A stretch of 64,000 nucleotides of DNA from positions 10,689,509-10,753,508 of the forward strand of contig NC_063442.1 of the NCBI RefSeq assembly GCF_020379485.1, written 5' to 3'. Positions 43,932 through 55,570 of the stretch are shown one piece after another; positions within the stretch are counted from its first letter, which is position 1, and every line of letters starts with the position of its first letter. Source of the DNA: Brassica napus (Eukaryota > Streptophyta > Magnoliopsida > Brassicales > Brassicaceae). A model generated the notes under the pieces. The model saw only the letters and a program-made list of their open reading frames with translations. It made no database searches and was not told the DNA's origin. Position numbers and translations under genes: made by a program.

Positions 43932-44100
43932 AGGAACCAATAGATGTAACCAAAAAAATTTAAATTATTATTAATTACACTTATTTGGATTCTCAGTACA
44001 TGTAATCAAAATATTTATCTCAGACCCATTCGGTTACATGTTTTAGGGACACGAATATCTACATGTCTACACGTCTACGAGATATTTAGGTGTAATTAAA
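43932..44100. other. Short AT-rich spacer
   Basis: No feature is recognised apart from flanking transposon sequence. Confidence 0.4.
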
Positions 44101-44229
44101 AAAAAAAAGGTGTTTTCATCTCTTTGCCGGGAACCCAAGTATTGTAAATAGTTTCTCTCACCGTGAGTTGAATCCAAGTGACGGAGATTACAACCGCAAC
44201 TCCCTTACCACTAGGCCAACTCAACGTTG
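44101..44229 (-). mobile_element. tRNA-derived SINE
   Basis: On the minus strand the head reads like a tRNA promoter: box A-like TGGCCTAGTGGTAAGG (44203-44218) and box B-like GGATTCAACTC (44165-44175), the correct order and spacing for an internal Pol III promoter. It is followed by unrelated sequence and a T-run tail at about 44101. It cannot fold as a complete tRNA. Clear target duplications were not found. Confidence 0.7.
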
Positions 44230-46341
44230 GTTTTAAAAAAAAGTTAAATATTTTTATTTATTTCAATACATGTAACCAAAATATTTAGGTGATTTTATTA
44301 GTAAAAATTACCAAGACAAATAAATTTTTATTAATTATACAAATTAAAAAAGTGATTGAAATGTATTTAAATTATTATTAGTTACAACTATTTAACTAAT
44401 AGTATTTGAGATAAATAAAATTATTTATAAAATTATTGTAATTTAAAATTAATTTTCATCTGAAAATAAGTATAGTTTACATTAGAATTCTGCAGTGACA
44501 GTGACACTTTTTATGGAATAAAAAAAATTATAATGATATTTATTATAAAACAGAAAAAATATTTATCATTTTATTAAAGTAAACCCCTTAAACCATGATC
44601 AATGCATGTTTTTAGGATGTAACTTTTAGTGTAATATAAGATACTTTTTTTACTTTTTAATTAAGTAATGTCTCTTAAATAAGAGATACAAATGAGTCTC
44701 TCCCATTATTCATGCTATTACTAGAATGTTGGTTAGTTATTTAATCAGTTCAATTTTTTTCTTGTTGTCCTTTTTATTCATTTTCTAGTTTTAATCGAAT
44801 CTTTTCCAGGTGATTCTAACATTGCAAAGAAAAAAAAACTATTCAAAATATTTAGGTGATTTTAACATTGATCTCCGAAACATAGAATTTTTTACTTAAC
44901 ATATAAATATATGAATATTTTTTACCTAGAATTTGGAAAATAAATACATAAATATTATTGTCGACAAACCATGAGAGAACCCATCATCGCACCAAGTGCT
45001 AAAACGCGGGATTCTATGATCATTAATGAGAAAATAAACTATAAAATTTTACAAAAAGTTACATTGGTTGCACGTTAGCCGCCACCACATTCCTCAAATT
45101 TGATGGTCCATTTCTTGCACCCTAATACATCCAATCTTTTTTTTTTGATGTATAGATTGTCAATGAATAATACATCAATGTTGAACTTTTAAGCTTGGTA
45201 CATTCATTTATGTTCTCTTCTGAACTTTAAAATGCATATATATTTTAACTAATATGAGTACTGACTTTTTAAAAATTGTAACAAATGTAATAACTGACAA
45301 AAAGGTAACAATTTCAAATTTATTTGACTATTTGATTATACAAAAACTATGTACTTTGTAAAATACGAGAAGGAAAAGTAATAATAATGTTGAGAATCTT
45401 TGTTTTGGTGGGAGACAGAATTATAAAGTCACCAATTAGTCTCCACAAACCATTATATATGTGAATATCCAGCTATTTGGTTTAATATTAATGCAGATTT
45501 ATAGTTTACTTATACTGAGGGTTCGTGGACACAGTCACACAGTCCATCAAAATTTTATTTTAAGAGGTACTAAAACCGAGTGCATGTAACCATATAAGGA
45601 TATTGTCATTTATAAAATACAAAGAACATCTTTAACTTCACTTTGTTTTTATTTCAAATTTAATTTTAAAGTGAAGTATTTTTAAGATATTTTATTTTCA
45701 ACTCTATAGTACTAGAAGACAAATAAAACTATTCAAAATGGAGTAAATATATTCGCTTATTACTCCATTTTAAATTAATAACATTAAAAGAAAACTCATC
45801 TCCATTTAAACATATTATTATTTGAATAAATTAAACAAATTAATACATTTAAATTTATATTACATGCAAGGAAAAAGGAACTAAACCGAAAACTACTATT
45901 TTCAAGATCTTAAATTTATCACTTTCTCTATTTACTTTTCTCCCTTTCTTCAGCAAGAAGCAGTCTCTCCCAGCTTTTTTTTTTGTTTATCTTCTTTTTA
46001 TCTATTTCAAATAATGTTGGTCTTTTGTAAATTATTGGGCGAGAGGTTTATCTTTAATATACTTTATGCAGCCTTATTTAGTTATTCAGATTCTTTCTTT
46101 TTTACGATATTTTAAACTGAATTTGAATCCTCTTTTTGACTAATTAGTAAATAGTCGTTGAGAAAACAGTGAAAACACAGATTAACGTTCTTGCGAAATA
46201 CCTAATAAAGTTTTGGCAAAATAAATGTTTAATACTCTTTTTTTTAATCAAGTTTAATACTCAAATATATAACCACATGATATCAGAGTGAACTCTCTTC
46301 ATATTATTTCTCCTTCTCAACCAACTCCGTAACTAGAGAAG
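44230..46341. other. Long AT-rich intergenic region upstream of the BURP gene
   Basis: No open frame or repeat of note. The last 100 bases ('ctcttcatattatttctcct' and on) are probably the 5' leader of the BURP gene. Confidence 0.5.
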
Positions 46342-48308
46342 ATGAACATCATTGAAGCAGCTTTCTTCCTCTGCTTCATTTCATCTTCTAATGTAAGCAA
46401 TATTCAATCTTTATCATCTTATCTTAAGCTTTTTAAAATATATAACAATTTGCATTTATGTTGATCTTTCCACCCGCCGAAACCTAGGTGCACTTCGCCG
46501 GAGCTACTAAACAAACCGCCGGCAACATCACGCTGTCGGAGAACCCATTCACACCCAAAGCCTCACTGATACGTTACTGGAACAAACGCATCAACGGCGG
46601 CTCACCACCACCTTCTTTTTTCCTCTCCAAGGCGTCCCCATTAACGACCGTAGACTCCACGCGCTTCGCCACACTCGCTTCACGCCACGCGCTCGACACT
46701 CGCCTCTCCGATTTCTGCACCGCCGCGAAGCTCTTCTGTTTCCCTGAGCTCGCCGCTCACTCCGTAACCGAGAAGCACGGCGACGACGTCGGTTTCTCCG
46801 TTTACAGCGACAAAAACTTCACCAACTACGGCTCCGACCGTCTCGCCGGAGCCGACACGTTTAAAAATTACTCCGGCGGAGACAACATCGGCGTCGACTC
46901 TTTCCGTCGTTACAGCCGAGATTCCGCCGGACACGACGATGGGTTTACAAATTACGCCGGAGAAGTCAACGTCGCCGACCAGAGCTTCACCACTTACGCC
47001 ACCGGCTCCACCGGCGGCTCCGGCGACTTCACGAACTACCACACGAACGCAAACCAACCCAACGGAAGATTCACTTCCTACTCCGACGAAGCGAACGGCC
47101 GGTCACAGTCCTTCACGGCCTACTCCGAGAACGCAAACTCCGGCGCTCAGACGTTCACCAGCTACAGCAAAAACGGCAACGGAGCTCCGAACGGGTTCTC
47201 GGGTTACGGATCCGGGTCAAACGTGGTAAAATCTGGTTTCTCCGGGTACGGGGAGACCTCAAACGGAGCTAACGACACGTTCACGAGCTACGGCGGCGAC
47301 GGGAATCTCCCGGTGAACGATTTTAAAAAGTACGGCGAAGGAGGAAACGGCGCCGTTTACGGGTTTAAGAGCTACAGAGACCAGTCCAACATCGGAGCTG
47401 ACTCTTTCTCTTCATACGCCAAAGATTCACACAACGAGAAGGTCAATTTCGTAAATTACGGCAAATCATTCAACTTGGGCTCCGATGACTTCACCGGCTA
47501 CGGGCAAGGCAACGACGGAGGGAACGTCAGCTTCAAAACCTACGGTCAAGGTCCGAGTTTCAAAGCGTACACTAAAGACGGCGTCGTTTTCGCGAGGTAC
47601 TTTAATAACGCGAGCTCCAGTGGTAAAAAGGTAAATAAATGGACAGAGCCGGGTAAATTCTTCAGAGAGTCCATGTTAAAAGAAGGGACTTTGATGCAAA
47701 TGCCAGATATTAAGGATAAAATGCCTAAAAGGACGTTTTTACCCCGAACCATAGTTTCAAAATTATCGTTTTCATCTTCTAAGACCGGCGAGGTACGGAG
47801 AATCTTCGGCGCCGGCGAGAACTCGTCGATGGCGGGGATAATCTCGTCGGCGATTTCCGAATGTGAGAGACCGCCAAGCTACGGCGAGACGAAGCGGTGC
47901 GTGGGATCAGCGGAGGACATGATCGATTTCGCCACGTCAGTGCTTGGACACGGCGTTGTGGTGAGGACGACGGAGAATGTGGTCGGGTCGAAGAAGAAGA
48001 TCGTGATCGGGAAAGTCAAAGGAATCAACGGTGGAGATTTAACTAGAGCGGTTTCATGTCATCAGAGTTTGTACCCGTATCTACTGTATTATTGTCATTC
48101 GGTACCTAAGGTGCGGGTCTACGAAGCGGATCTTCTTGACCCGGAGAGTTCAGAGAAGATTAATCATGGTATTGCCATTTGTCACATTGACACGTCAGCG
48201 TGGAGTGCAAGTCATGGAGCGTTTTTGGCTCTAGGGTCTGGTCCGGGTAGGATTGAAGTTTGTCATTGGATCTTTGAGAATGATATGACGTGGACTACTG
48301 TTGATTAA
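46342..48308 (+). CDS. PG1: BURP-domain polygalacturonase-1 non-catalytic beta-subunit-like protein
   Basis: A secreted cell-wall protein related to the tomato polygalacturonase beta subunit, which affects pectin solubilisation and cell expansion. Two exons: 46342-46392 (MNIIEAAFFLCFISSSN, a signal peptide) and 46488-48308, about 623 residues, the family length. After a short propeptide-like part comes a long array of about 20 FxxY repeats spaced mostly 14 residues (FTNYGSD, FKNYSGG, FRRYSRD, FTTYATG, FSGYGSG, FKKYGEG and so on). The C-terminal BURP domain has the spaced CH pairs: SCHQSLYPYLLYYCHSVPK, GIAICHIDTSAW, and VCHWIFENDMTW at the end. Codon use is more GC-rich than its surroundings in the repeat region. 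It corresponds to At1g60390. Confidence 0.92.
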
Positions 48309-49368
48309 GGCTTTGGTCAGTTTTTGTCGTTCGGATAATATTTACTACTGAGTTTTGCTTCATCGTTTTTTTCTCTTTTTGCAGATTTTCTCTCTTTTTT
48401 TCTTTCTTAAAGCTTCCATTTTCATTTTATAGTATATTCGTAAAATTAAGATTGAAGTTGAGAGAGTCAATACATGATTATTTGGTTTTAACAGGAAAAT
48501 AGTTTTTGTCACGTGATCTGCAAGATTCGGCTGATGTTAAAAACCAAAGTCAGTTTCGTGCAAGCCAAGCATTTATCATATCTATCATATCCGCCAGCAA
48601 CACAATCGTTTGCCAGCTTGTAAAGTAACCGTGTTCAGACAACGCTACTCCAAGATCTCTTACACGGTGTAATCCACTTACTCAAAGAAATATAGCTTTG
48701 TTGCTCGATCTTCAGCAGTTTTCTCTAAAGTATAGAGTTTTCTGAAAAGTAGGAGAAAGGGAAACGACCCTATAACTCAGACCTCTCCAACTCATGTGAA
48801 AACACCAATATGATGCCACATTACCTGTACTAATGTAGCGACAGTGTTACTTCCATGACGTAATTGCTTCACAAAATCAATCATTATGATGGCAGAACAC
48901 AGTGCATCGGTTACAGCATCTACTTCTCAAGGATTTTAATCTTAATATCCCTAGATCCAGAAGACGAGTAACCAAAGGAAGTCAGGAGAGAAGAATCATC
49001 ATCATCACTTACTATCAGAATTTTTATGAACGTTAGGAGTTCCCTGCAATTGCATAACATAAATACTTTCATAATCTTGGCAAGAGCAAGATCCATCTGC
49101 GAACGGAATAAGTCCTAACACAATAACATTATAATTGAGTAACATTTTTAATCTACTGTGTTTGTCAAACTATAGAATCAGTTAAGTTAGTTAAAAAATG
49201 TTATCTCTGGCTTTTTCAAGTGGTCTAGCATCAGGTCGGATAGATTCAGAGAGATGGCTTTGAGTTATTTTAGTAGATTGAGATAACTATAATAATGACG
49301 TATGTGGGCATTAGTGCGTTGAGCTTAGAAACGGCAACGTATAGAGTATGTGAGGTTTTGTTTATTTC
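48309..49368. other. Intergenic between the BURP gene and the first U3 gene
   Basis: 3' UTR and unannotated sequence. No convincing gene. Confidence 0.5.
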
Positions 49369-49412
49369 ATCCCACATCGTCAAATAATAGGAAATTTTTA
49401 CTGTTTATATAT
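49369..49412 (+). promoter_or_regulatory. U3 snoRNA promoter: USE and TATA box (copy 1)
   Basis: The plant upstream sequence element atcccacatcg lies at 49369-49379 and the TATA box ttatatat at 49405-49412, about 25 bases apart. This closer spacing is the plant Pol III class (as for U3 and U6); Pol II snRNA genes have about ten bases more. The RNA starts 23 bases further on. Confidence 0.85.
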
Positions 49413-49434
49413 CAGAGAGATGGAAGTGAAGGTC

Positions 49435-49650
49435 ACGACCTTACTTGAACAGGATCTGTTCTATAGGCTCGTACCTCTGTATCCTTGATTTCTAAGGAGA
49501 CAGGCCCCTAAACCTGGTTGATGAATCATGGCCGTGCGACTTGAGTGTGATTAACGGTTGTGATTCTCATCGGAGTCTCTGCACTGTGGAGGATCGCTAT
49601 CCGGTTAGATCTTGATCTCTCCGGAGTGGTCGCATGGCTGTCTGACAGGC
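49435..49650 (+). ncRNA. U3 snoRNA (copy 1)
   Basis: U3 is the box C/D-type snoRNA that guides early cleavage of pre-ribosomal RNA in the nucleolus. The 5' end matches the highly conserved plant U3 start (acgaccttacttgaacagga, then tctgttctataggctcgtac), which base-pairs with pre-rRNA. Further on are a C'-type 'gatgaatcatgg', a B/C-type 'gagtgtgattaacgg', a long GC stem, and the terminal 'gtctgac' box D. The length of about 216 nt is right. A T-rich run (tttactttttt) follows the end and would terminate Pol III. Confidence 0.88.
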
Positions 49651-50427
49651 TTTACTTTTTTCAGTTGAAACATATTATAGTGTCACATGCTACGATCCAA
49701 CAATTGTTGCTTTTTCATATGATTCCTATCTGTATTTCTGCCCTGGAGCCATGGTTATTAGAATGTTCTAGATATATGGCATTTGAGCTCTGAGTCTTCT
49801 GAAGCTCAAACTCATTCAGACAAGAGTGATCTAGATAGTTACTTTCTGCCTGCCGTTTTGATTCTCTTTTCTGAGAATACCAAATCGAGAGCAGTAATAT
49901 CAGCCTTGATAGATAATGCATCAAGCAATAGCTTTCTTGGGTCTTTTAGCTCTTAATAACTCAAAATTTCATGTCTACAAAAGTTTATTGTGTATTCCAG
50001 CCATTTTGAGGTTGTGTAAAGATTAATACCACACCTCCAAGAGAACTCTATCACTTCTAAAAAGTTCCAAGTTCACTCTTTGGGTCAGCAATTCATTCCA
50101 CCAAAATGAGCATGTTCCATGCCATCAATAACCACTACTGGATTATGTGTGCTATTATTAGCATCCTGGAGGCAAGGTCGAGAACACGTTTTATACAAAT
50201 AATGACCCATAATATACCCTTTCCATAAAATATCCTGAGAGAAATATAAAAGACCATACAATAAGGATAGCAGTAACCATAGAGAATACTAATGCAAGTA
50301 AGCAGCAAAACAGAGCATAACTACAAAACTTTGCTAGAGGATTGCATTAGATTCTATAGGCGGATAAAACATAGAAAATAAACTGTAGAGACTGAAGCAG
50401 ATTCTTGTAAACAATAATCTGGCTATA
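49651..50427. other. Intergenic after the first U3 gene
   Basis: No gene or repeat is recognised. It ends where the duplicated segment starts. Confidence 0.5.
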
Positions 50428-50769
50428 TTCCTTTTTTTTTTTTGGTTATTCTGATATAGCCATAACTCCCAAGACTGAAGCAGCCAGACATTATATGGTA
50501 AGGATGTTTGGTAATTGGTACTGACATCCAGGGAACACAAATGATCACAAGTGTCTGGGTGCAAAGTACTTGACGTGAATGTTGAAGAGAAAGATATGTT
50601 ATCTCATAGACTATGAGTCATAGTTGAGCCTGTCATGTTAGCTTGGCAATGACGATACAAATCTGTGATGACCTCTGTTAACAACAACCAGTTAATCCAC
50701 CAAGAACGGTTTCTAGATGGTCCAGTAGTATCTTTGGCTTGACAAGAACCAAAGTCTTGGGTCTGCTTC

Positions 50770-50970
50770 TTGAGAAATTATCCGACAGCCCAAGAGCTTT
50801 CCGCATTATTACGCAGAAGTGGAATCAATCGATTGAGAGCGAACGAGACTACGAACTTCTGGGGCAAGAGCTTCGCCACTGTGGAGACAGAGCATGAAGT
50901 GCCGTCACAAACTTATCTACCGGAAACTTATCATGAAACGCAATTTCGGGCTTACTGTATTTGGTATTAG
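50770..50970 (+). CDS. Unrecognised short ORF next to U3 (copy A, deleted form)
   Basis: 66 codons starting MRNYPTAQELSALLRRSGIN, then NFWGKSFATVETEHEVPSQT and YLPETYHETQFRAYCIWY. I do not recognise the protein. The fuller version at 56194 has 17 more residues between 'R' and 'AYCIWY'; here that in-frame stretch is missing. Conservation of frame in both copies suggests a coding past, but it may be the 3' exon of a broken gene: the first-codon context is poor and no upstream exon was found. Confidence 0.35.
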   Translation: MRNYPTAQELSALLRRSGINRLRANETTNFWGKSFATVETEHEVPSQTYLPETYHETQFRAYCIWY

Positions 50971-51069
50971 TTTTTTTTTTTTCTGAGGGGAGAAACGACC
51001 GCGTATTGGAAATAGGTCACTGTGGGGAGAAAAACGACGACATATTTAGCGTGTGATGTTGTTTATTAC

Positions 51070-51112
51070 ATCCCACATCGTTAACAAACAGAGAAGTCAA
51101 GCTGTTTATAAA
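51070..51112 (+). promoter_or_regulatory. U3 snoRNA promoter: USE and TATA box (copy 2)
   Basis: USE atcccacatcg at 51070-51080 and TATA tttataaa at 51105-51112, the same Pol III-type spacing as the other copies. Transcription start is expected about 24 bases after. Confidence 0.88.
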
Positions 51113-51135
51113 GAGCAGAGTCGAAAGTAGAGGTC

Positions 51136-51353
51136 ACGACCTTACTTGAACAGGATCTGTTCTATAGGCTCGTACCTCTGTATCCTTGATTTCTAAGGAG
51201 ACAGGCCCCTAAACCTGGTTGATGAATCATGGCCGTGCGATCTGAGTGTGATTAACGGCTACGATTCTCTCCTATGAGTCTCTGCGCTGTAGAGGATCGC
51301 TATCCGGTTTGGCCTTGCCCTCTCCGGGGTGGTCGCACGGTTGTCTGACAGGC
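51136..51353 (+). ncRNA. U3 snoRNA (copy 2)
   Basis: Same conserved 5' domain as the other copies, then 'gatgaatcatggccgtgcga', the 'gagtgtgattaacggc' box and the closing 'ggttgtctgacaggc'. It is the most canonical of the three in the apical stem (gccttgccctctccgggg). A run of eight T's starts a few bases after the end (cccttcttttttttgcc). About 218 nt. Confidence 0.9.
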
Positions 51354-51660
51354 CCTTCTTTTTTTTGCCTTTCTACTGCCTTTCTACTTTCTGTTTCTTC
51401 ACCTATATGGCTTTTGCTACTGCAAAAACAAACCCTGTCGTTGAGTTCAATTAGTCGTCGTAGTCTTCTCCTCCAACTAAAACTTCTTTTCTCCGACCAT
51501 GAATCGTTCTGATCTTTGACCTAGCGTAATGTATATTGATAGTTTCGACGAATTTATGTGACTTACAGAACCTCTATACGTTTCTAGTATATGTATTTGT
51601 GTTGGATGAGGCAATGAATGCTCTACTCCTTGCCCATGTTTTCTCTGCAACTAATGCTAT

Positions 51661-52261
51661 ACGTTTCTAGATTTTTTTTACATTCTCTCATATATTTTAT
51701 TATATTTATTTATATAGGAAACATAGACTCTTGACAAAATGATGAGAATAACTCCAATAGGGACTCTCACCATGAAATTCTTGAAATACACATATATAAG
51801 TTTTTTTCCTAAACTTATAAGTTTAATATTTAATTATAAGTATTTCCAAATTATGGAAAATCCAACCCAAATGAAGATATTTTGGATCAGATTTCTCGTA
51901 ATTTTGAGATATTCATAATTAAATACTAAAATATATACATACATTTATGTATTATATGTATTTCAAAAACTTCCTGGTGAGAACTCTAACATTGAGATTG
52001 CTCTCATATGAGCGAATCATCTTTCTAAATCACTGTAGTGAATCACTTGAGTGAATAACTCACCCATTTGTAATCTAGCAACATAAAATGGCTGGATAAT
52101 TTTATATTTGCAAATTTTTAATTTAGTTTGAAGCGAAATCCTACGTGGAAAAAAATTAGTTTACCATTCCAGAAATATATTGATAAATAAAAGGTGGTCC
52201 CTAAGTAAAATACTAATTAGAAATTTAAAACTTTAATAAATCAAGGGTAGAAAACAAGAAC
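51661..52261. other. AT-rich intergenic stretch
   Basis: No gene is recognised. Confidence 0.5.
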
Positions 52262-52590
52262 AAACCAGTTCACAGAATGTTCTCCGGCTATATTGGCGAC
52301 ATGGGTCAAAGCGTGAATCCATTTATGCACCTGGGTCTCTGTTTTCCCTTCGCAAGTTTCCTTGAAAGTCTTACCAAACTCTCCCATCTGTTTCCTCACA
52401 TGACATGGATCCACTTTGTAGAAAACCGTCATCACTATTTGTCCCGCAGATTCTTGACACTTGAAAATCTCCACCAGCTCATTCAAACACCAACTTGAAG
52501 AACCATAGTTCTTCGAGAGCACCACGATTGAGATTCTTGACTCTCTTATCGCCCGTATGAGTTCAGTACCGATCAGTTTGCTTCTCTCAA
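52262..52590 (-). pseudogene. TIR-domain fragment of an NLR disease-resistance gene
   Basis: The minus strand reads [57 protein letters not shown] and [18 protein letters not shown], the C-terminal two thirds of a plant TIR domain up to the usual intron donor before the NB-ARC domain. The N-terminal part, including the first beta strand, is missing: sequence upstream switches directly into the 'cctcggaat' repeat block. No NB-ARC or LRR exon follows. TIR domains make nucleotide-based immune signals using a catalytic Glu; that part is retained in SSWCLNEL. It is a truncated relic. Confidence 0.82.
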
Positions 52591-52899
52591 AACAGCGTAA
52601 TTCTGATGGACATTCTGACGGAAAATGAGATCTTCGGAATATTCCGACGAATTTCCGAGGAAATTCCGAGGAAAACCAAAATTTCGGTTTCCTCGGCATT
52701 TCCTCGGAATATACCGATGAAATACCGAGGAAATAATATTCCTCGGAAAACACCGACGAATATCTGAGGATATATTATAGCCGCTACAGAGCCCTTGGGG
52801 GATTTTAAAAATTCCGAGGAAATTCCGAGGGATAATAGGATTTAGGTATTTTCTCGGAATATTCTGAGGCTTTTCCGAGGAAGTAGGGTTTTTAAACCG

Positions 52900-54160
52900 A
52901 AAACAACGTATTGCGGTTTGAATAACACTTATATAACCTTTATTAAGTGTCTTAGACTGATTATGAAGTCAAAATTTTGTTTCTTACCCTATAATAAACA
53001 CTTTTCCGATTGTATGAACGAAATCCCCACAACATAAGAGAAACACTTATACACTTTAATGAACGGTAAAGGGAATACTTACAATTCGTTTTGAAATTTT
53101 GTTATTTCATGGTTTATGATCATCTATACAAAGATTCCTCAATGGTATGCATTGCATTTGTATAAGAAATGATATATGGCAAAAAAAATTGATGTTTTGA
53201 AACCCCAAACATGTGTTCCTCGGAATTTCCTCAGAATATTCCGAGGAAATTCCGAGGAACACTTGTTTTTCCTCAGAATTTCCTCGGAATATTCCGAGGA
53301 AATTCCGAGGAACACTTGTTTTTCCTCGGAATTTCCTCGGAATATTCTGAGGCTTTTCCGAGGAAGTAGGGTTTTTAAACCGAAAACAACGTTTTGCAGT
53401 TTGAATAACACTTATATAACCCTTATTAAGTGTCTTAGACTGATTATGAAGTCAAAAATTTGTTTTTTACCCTATAATAAACACTTTTCCGATTGTATGA
53501 ACGAAATCCCCACAACATAAGAGAAACACTTATACACTTTAATGAACGGTAAAGAGAATACTTACAATTCGTTTTGAAATTTTGTTATTTCATGGTTTAT
53601 GATCATCTATACAAAGATTCCTCAATGGTATGCATTGCATTTGTATAAGAAATGATATAGGGCAAAAAAATTTGATGTTTTGAAACCCCAAACATGTGTT
53701 CCTCGGAATTTCCTCGGAATATTCCGAGGAAATTTCCGAGGAACACTTGTTATTCCTCGGAATTTCCTCGGAATATTCCGAGGAAATTCCGAGGAAGTAG
53801 GGTTTCTAAACCGAAAACAACGTTTTGCGGTTTGAATAACACTTATATAACCCTTATTAAGTGTCTTAGACTGATTATGAAGTCAAAAATTTGTTTCTTA
53901 CCCTATAATAAACACTTTTCCGATTGTATGAACGAAATCCCCACAACATAAGAGAAACACTTATACACTTTAATGAACGGTATAGGGAATACTTACAATT
54001 CGTTTTGAAATTTTGTTATTTCATGGTTTATGATCATCTATACAAAGATTCCTCAATGGTATGCATTGCATTTGTATAAGAAATGATATAGGGCAAAAAA
54101 ATTGATGTTTTGAAACCCCAAACATGTTTTCCTCAGAATTTCCTCGGAATATTCCGAGGA
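52900..54160. repeat. Three tandem copies of a 430-480-bp unit
   Basis: The landmark 'aaacacttatacactttaat' occurs at 53041, 53524 and 53955, spacings of 483 and 431. Each unit contains 'aaaccgaaaacaacgttttg', 'gtcttagactgattatgaag', 'gatttcctcaatggtatgca' style sequence and then a block of cctcggaat/attccgagg words. The length difference comes from the number of those palindromic words. Confidence 0.88.
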
Positions 54161-54599
54161 AATTCCGATGGATATTTAAGTGGCCGTCGGAATTTCCTCA
54201 GAATATTTTCATTTAACCGGGCAAACAAGCCGCCAAATATTTCGCGAAAATTGAAATTAAAAATACCGAGGAAATTCCGACGGATAGTTTCCGTCGGACC
54301 CTAGGTTTTATAGACACGAAACACGTCTTCTTCCCCCATTTCTCTCTTCTTCCTCCGGCGATCTCTCTCTTTTTCCGGCGATTTCCCCCTTCTCTCGCGA
54401 CGATCTCTCCGGCGAATCCTCTCTATTCCTACACAAATCATGTAAGGACCCAATCCCACTCTCTTAGGTTCTATTTGTTAGGTTTTTAAGTAGATTTGAT
54501 GATTTTAGAAGTTTTTTGTTAGATTTTTGTTAGGGTGATTGGTTAGGATTGTGATTTGGTTGTGTAATAGGTTTAGAATTGTGATTTGGTTGGATATTT

Positions 54600-55570
54600 T
54601 GTTGTGTTGAATTGATTTAGAACTTTTTTTATAAATTTTTTATTATTTTTGTATTTATAAAATCAATTTTGGATTTTACAAAACGTTTTTTGTATATAAA
54701 TTTGATTTTTGGATTTATAAAAGATGATTTCATATTTATAAAAATATTTATATTTATTAAAACTAATTTTGTATTTATAAAACATTTTTTTGATTTATAA
54801 ACACTATTTTATTAGTTTTTGTATTTATAAAAACTATTTTGTATTTATAAAAAGATGATTTCATATCTATAATTATTTATATTTATAAAACTAATTTTGT
54901 ATTTATAAAACATTTTTTTGTATTTTGTATTTATAGAACATTTTTTTGATTTATAAACACTATTTTATTATTTTTTGTATTTATAAAAACTATTTTTAAA
55001 TATACAAAACGTTTTTTTGTATATAAATTCGATTTTTGGATTTATAAAAGATGATTTCATATTTATAAAAATATTCATATTTATTAAAACTAATTTTGTA
55101 TTTATAAAACATTTTTTGATTTATAAACACTATTTTATTAGTTTTTGTATTTATAAAAACTATTTTGTATTTATAAAAAGATGATTTCATATCTATAAAA
55201 ATATTTATATTTATAAAACTAATTTTGTATTTATAAAACATTTTTTGATTTATAAACACTATTTTATTATTTTTTGTATTTATAGAAACTATTTTGTATT
55301 TATAAAAAGATGATTTCATATCTATAAAAATATTTATATTTATTAAAACTAATTTTGTATTTATAAAACATTTTTTTGATTTATAAACACTATTTTATTA
55401 TTTTTTGTATTTATAAAAACTATTCTGTATTTATAAAAAGATGATTTCATATTTATAAAAATATTTATATTTATTAAAACTAATTTTGTATTTATAAAAC
55501 ATTTTTTATTTGTAAAAACTATTTTATTATTTTTTGTATTTTAAATATGTTTTCTATTTCAATTTTAATT
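54600..55570. repeat. AT-rich tandem repeat with ~130-bp period
   Basis: The word 'aagatgatttcatat' recurs at 54721, 54852, 55048, 55178, 55307 and 55438. Spacings are 131, 196, 130, 129 and 131; the 196 step is one and a half units. The sequence is built of 'tttgtatttataaaa' variants. Any open frame here is a product of the periodicity. Confidence 0.9.

Larger units (their letters stand above)
50428..51660. repeat. Duplicated segment, copy A (contains short ORF and U3 copy 2)
   Basis: From 'attcctttttttttttttgg' onward the sequence is nearly identical to 55850-57035. It covers a non-coding part, the short ORF, the U3 promoter, U3 itself, and 300 bases beyond (to 'ctaatgc'). It differs from copy B by a deletion of about 51 bases near 50950 and by extra sequence at 51370-51430. 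A 3.2-kb repeat block lies between the two copies. Confidence 0.9.

Noticed and set aside
43317..43943. Several overlapping frames in the GC-rich retroposon
   Set aside because: High GC depletes stop codons on both strands; no domain recognised.
44101..44229. Possible functional tRNA gene
   Set aside because: Box A and box B are present but the acceptor and anticodon arms do not fold; a SINE head is more likely.
47546..47752. Minus-strand frames inside the BURP gene
   Set aside because: Antisense shadows of a well-supported coding exon.
52277..52498. Plus-strand frame over the TIR fragment
   Set aside because: Antisense of the recognisable TIR domain.
53139..53951. Frames in the cctcggaat repeats giving FRGNSEE-type peptide repeats
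   Set aside because: Translation of palindromic DNA words in any frame; identical in repeat copies and without a start context.
54996..55319. 107-codon frame with repeating Tyr-Lys-Ile-Phe pattern
   Set aside because: Produced by the 130-bp AT-rich tandem repeat; not a protein gene.
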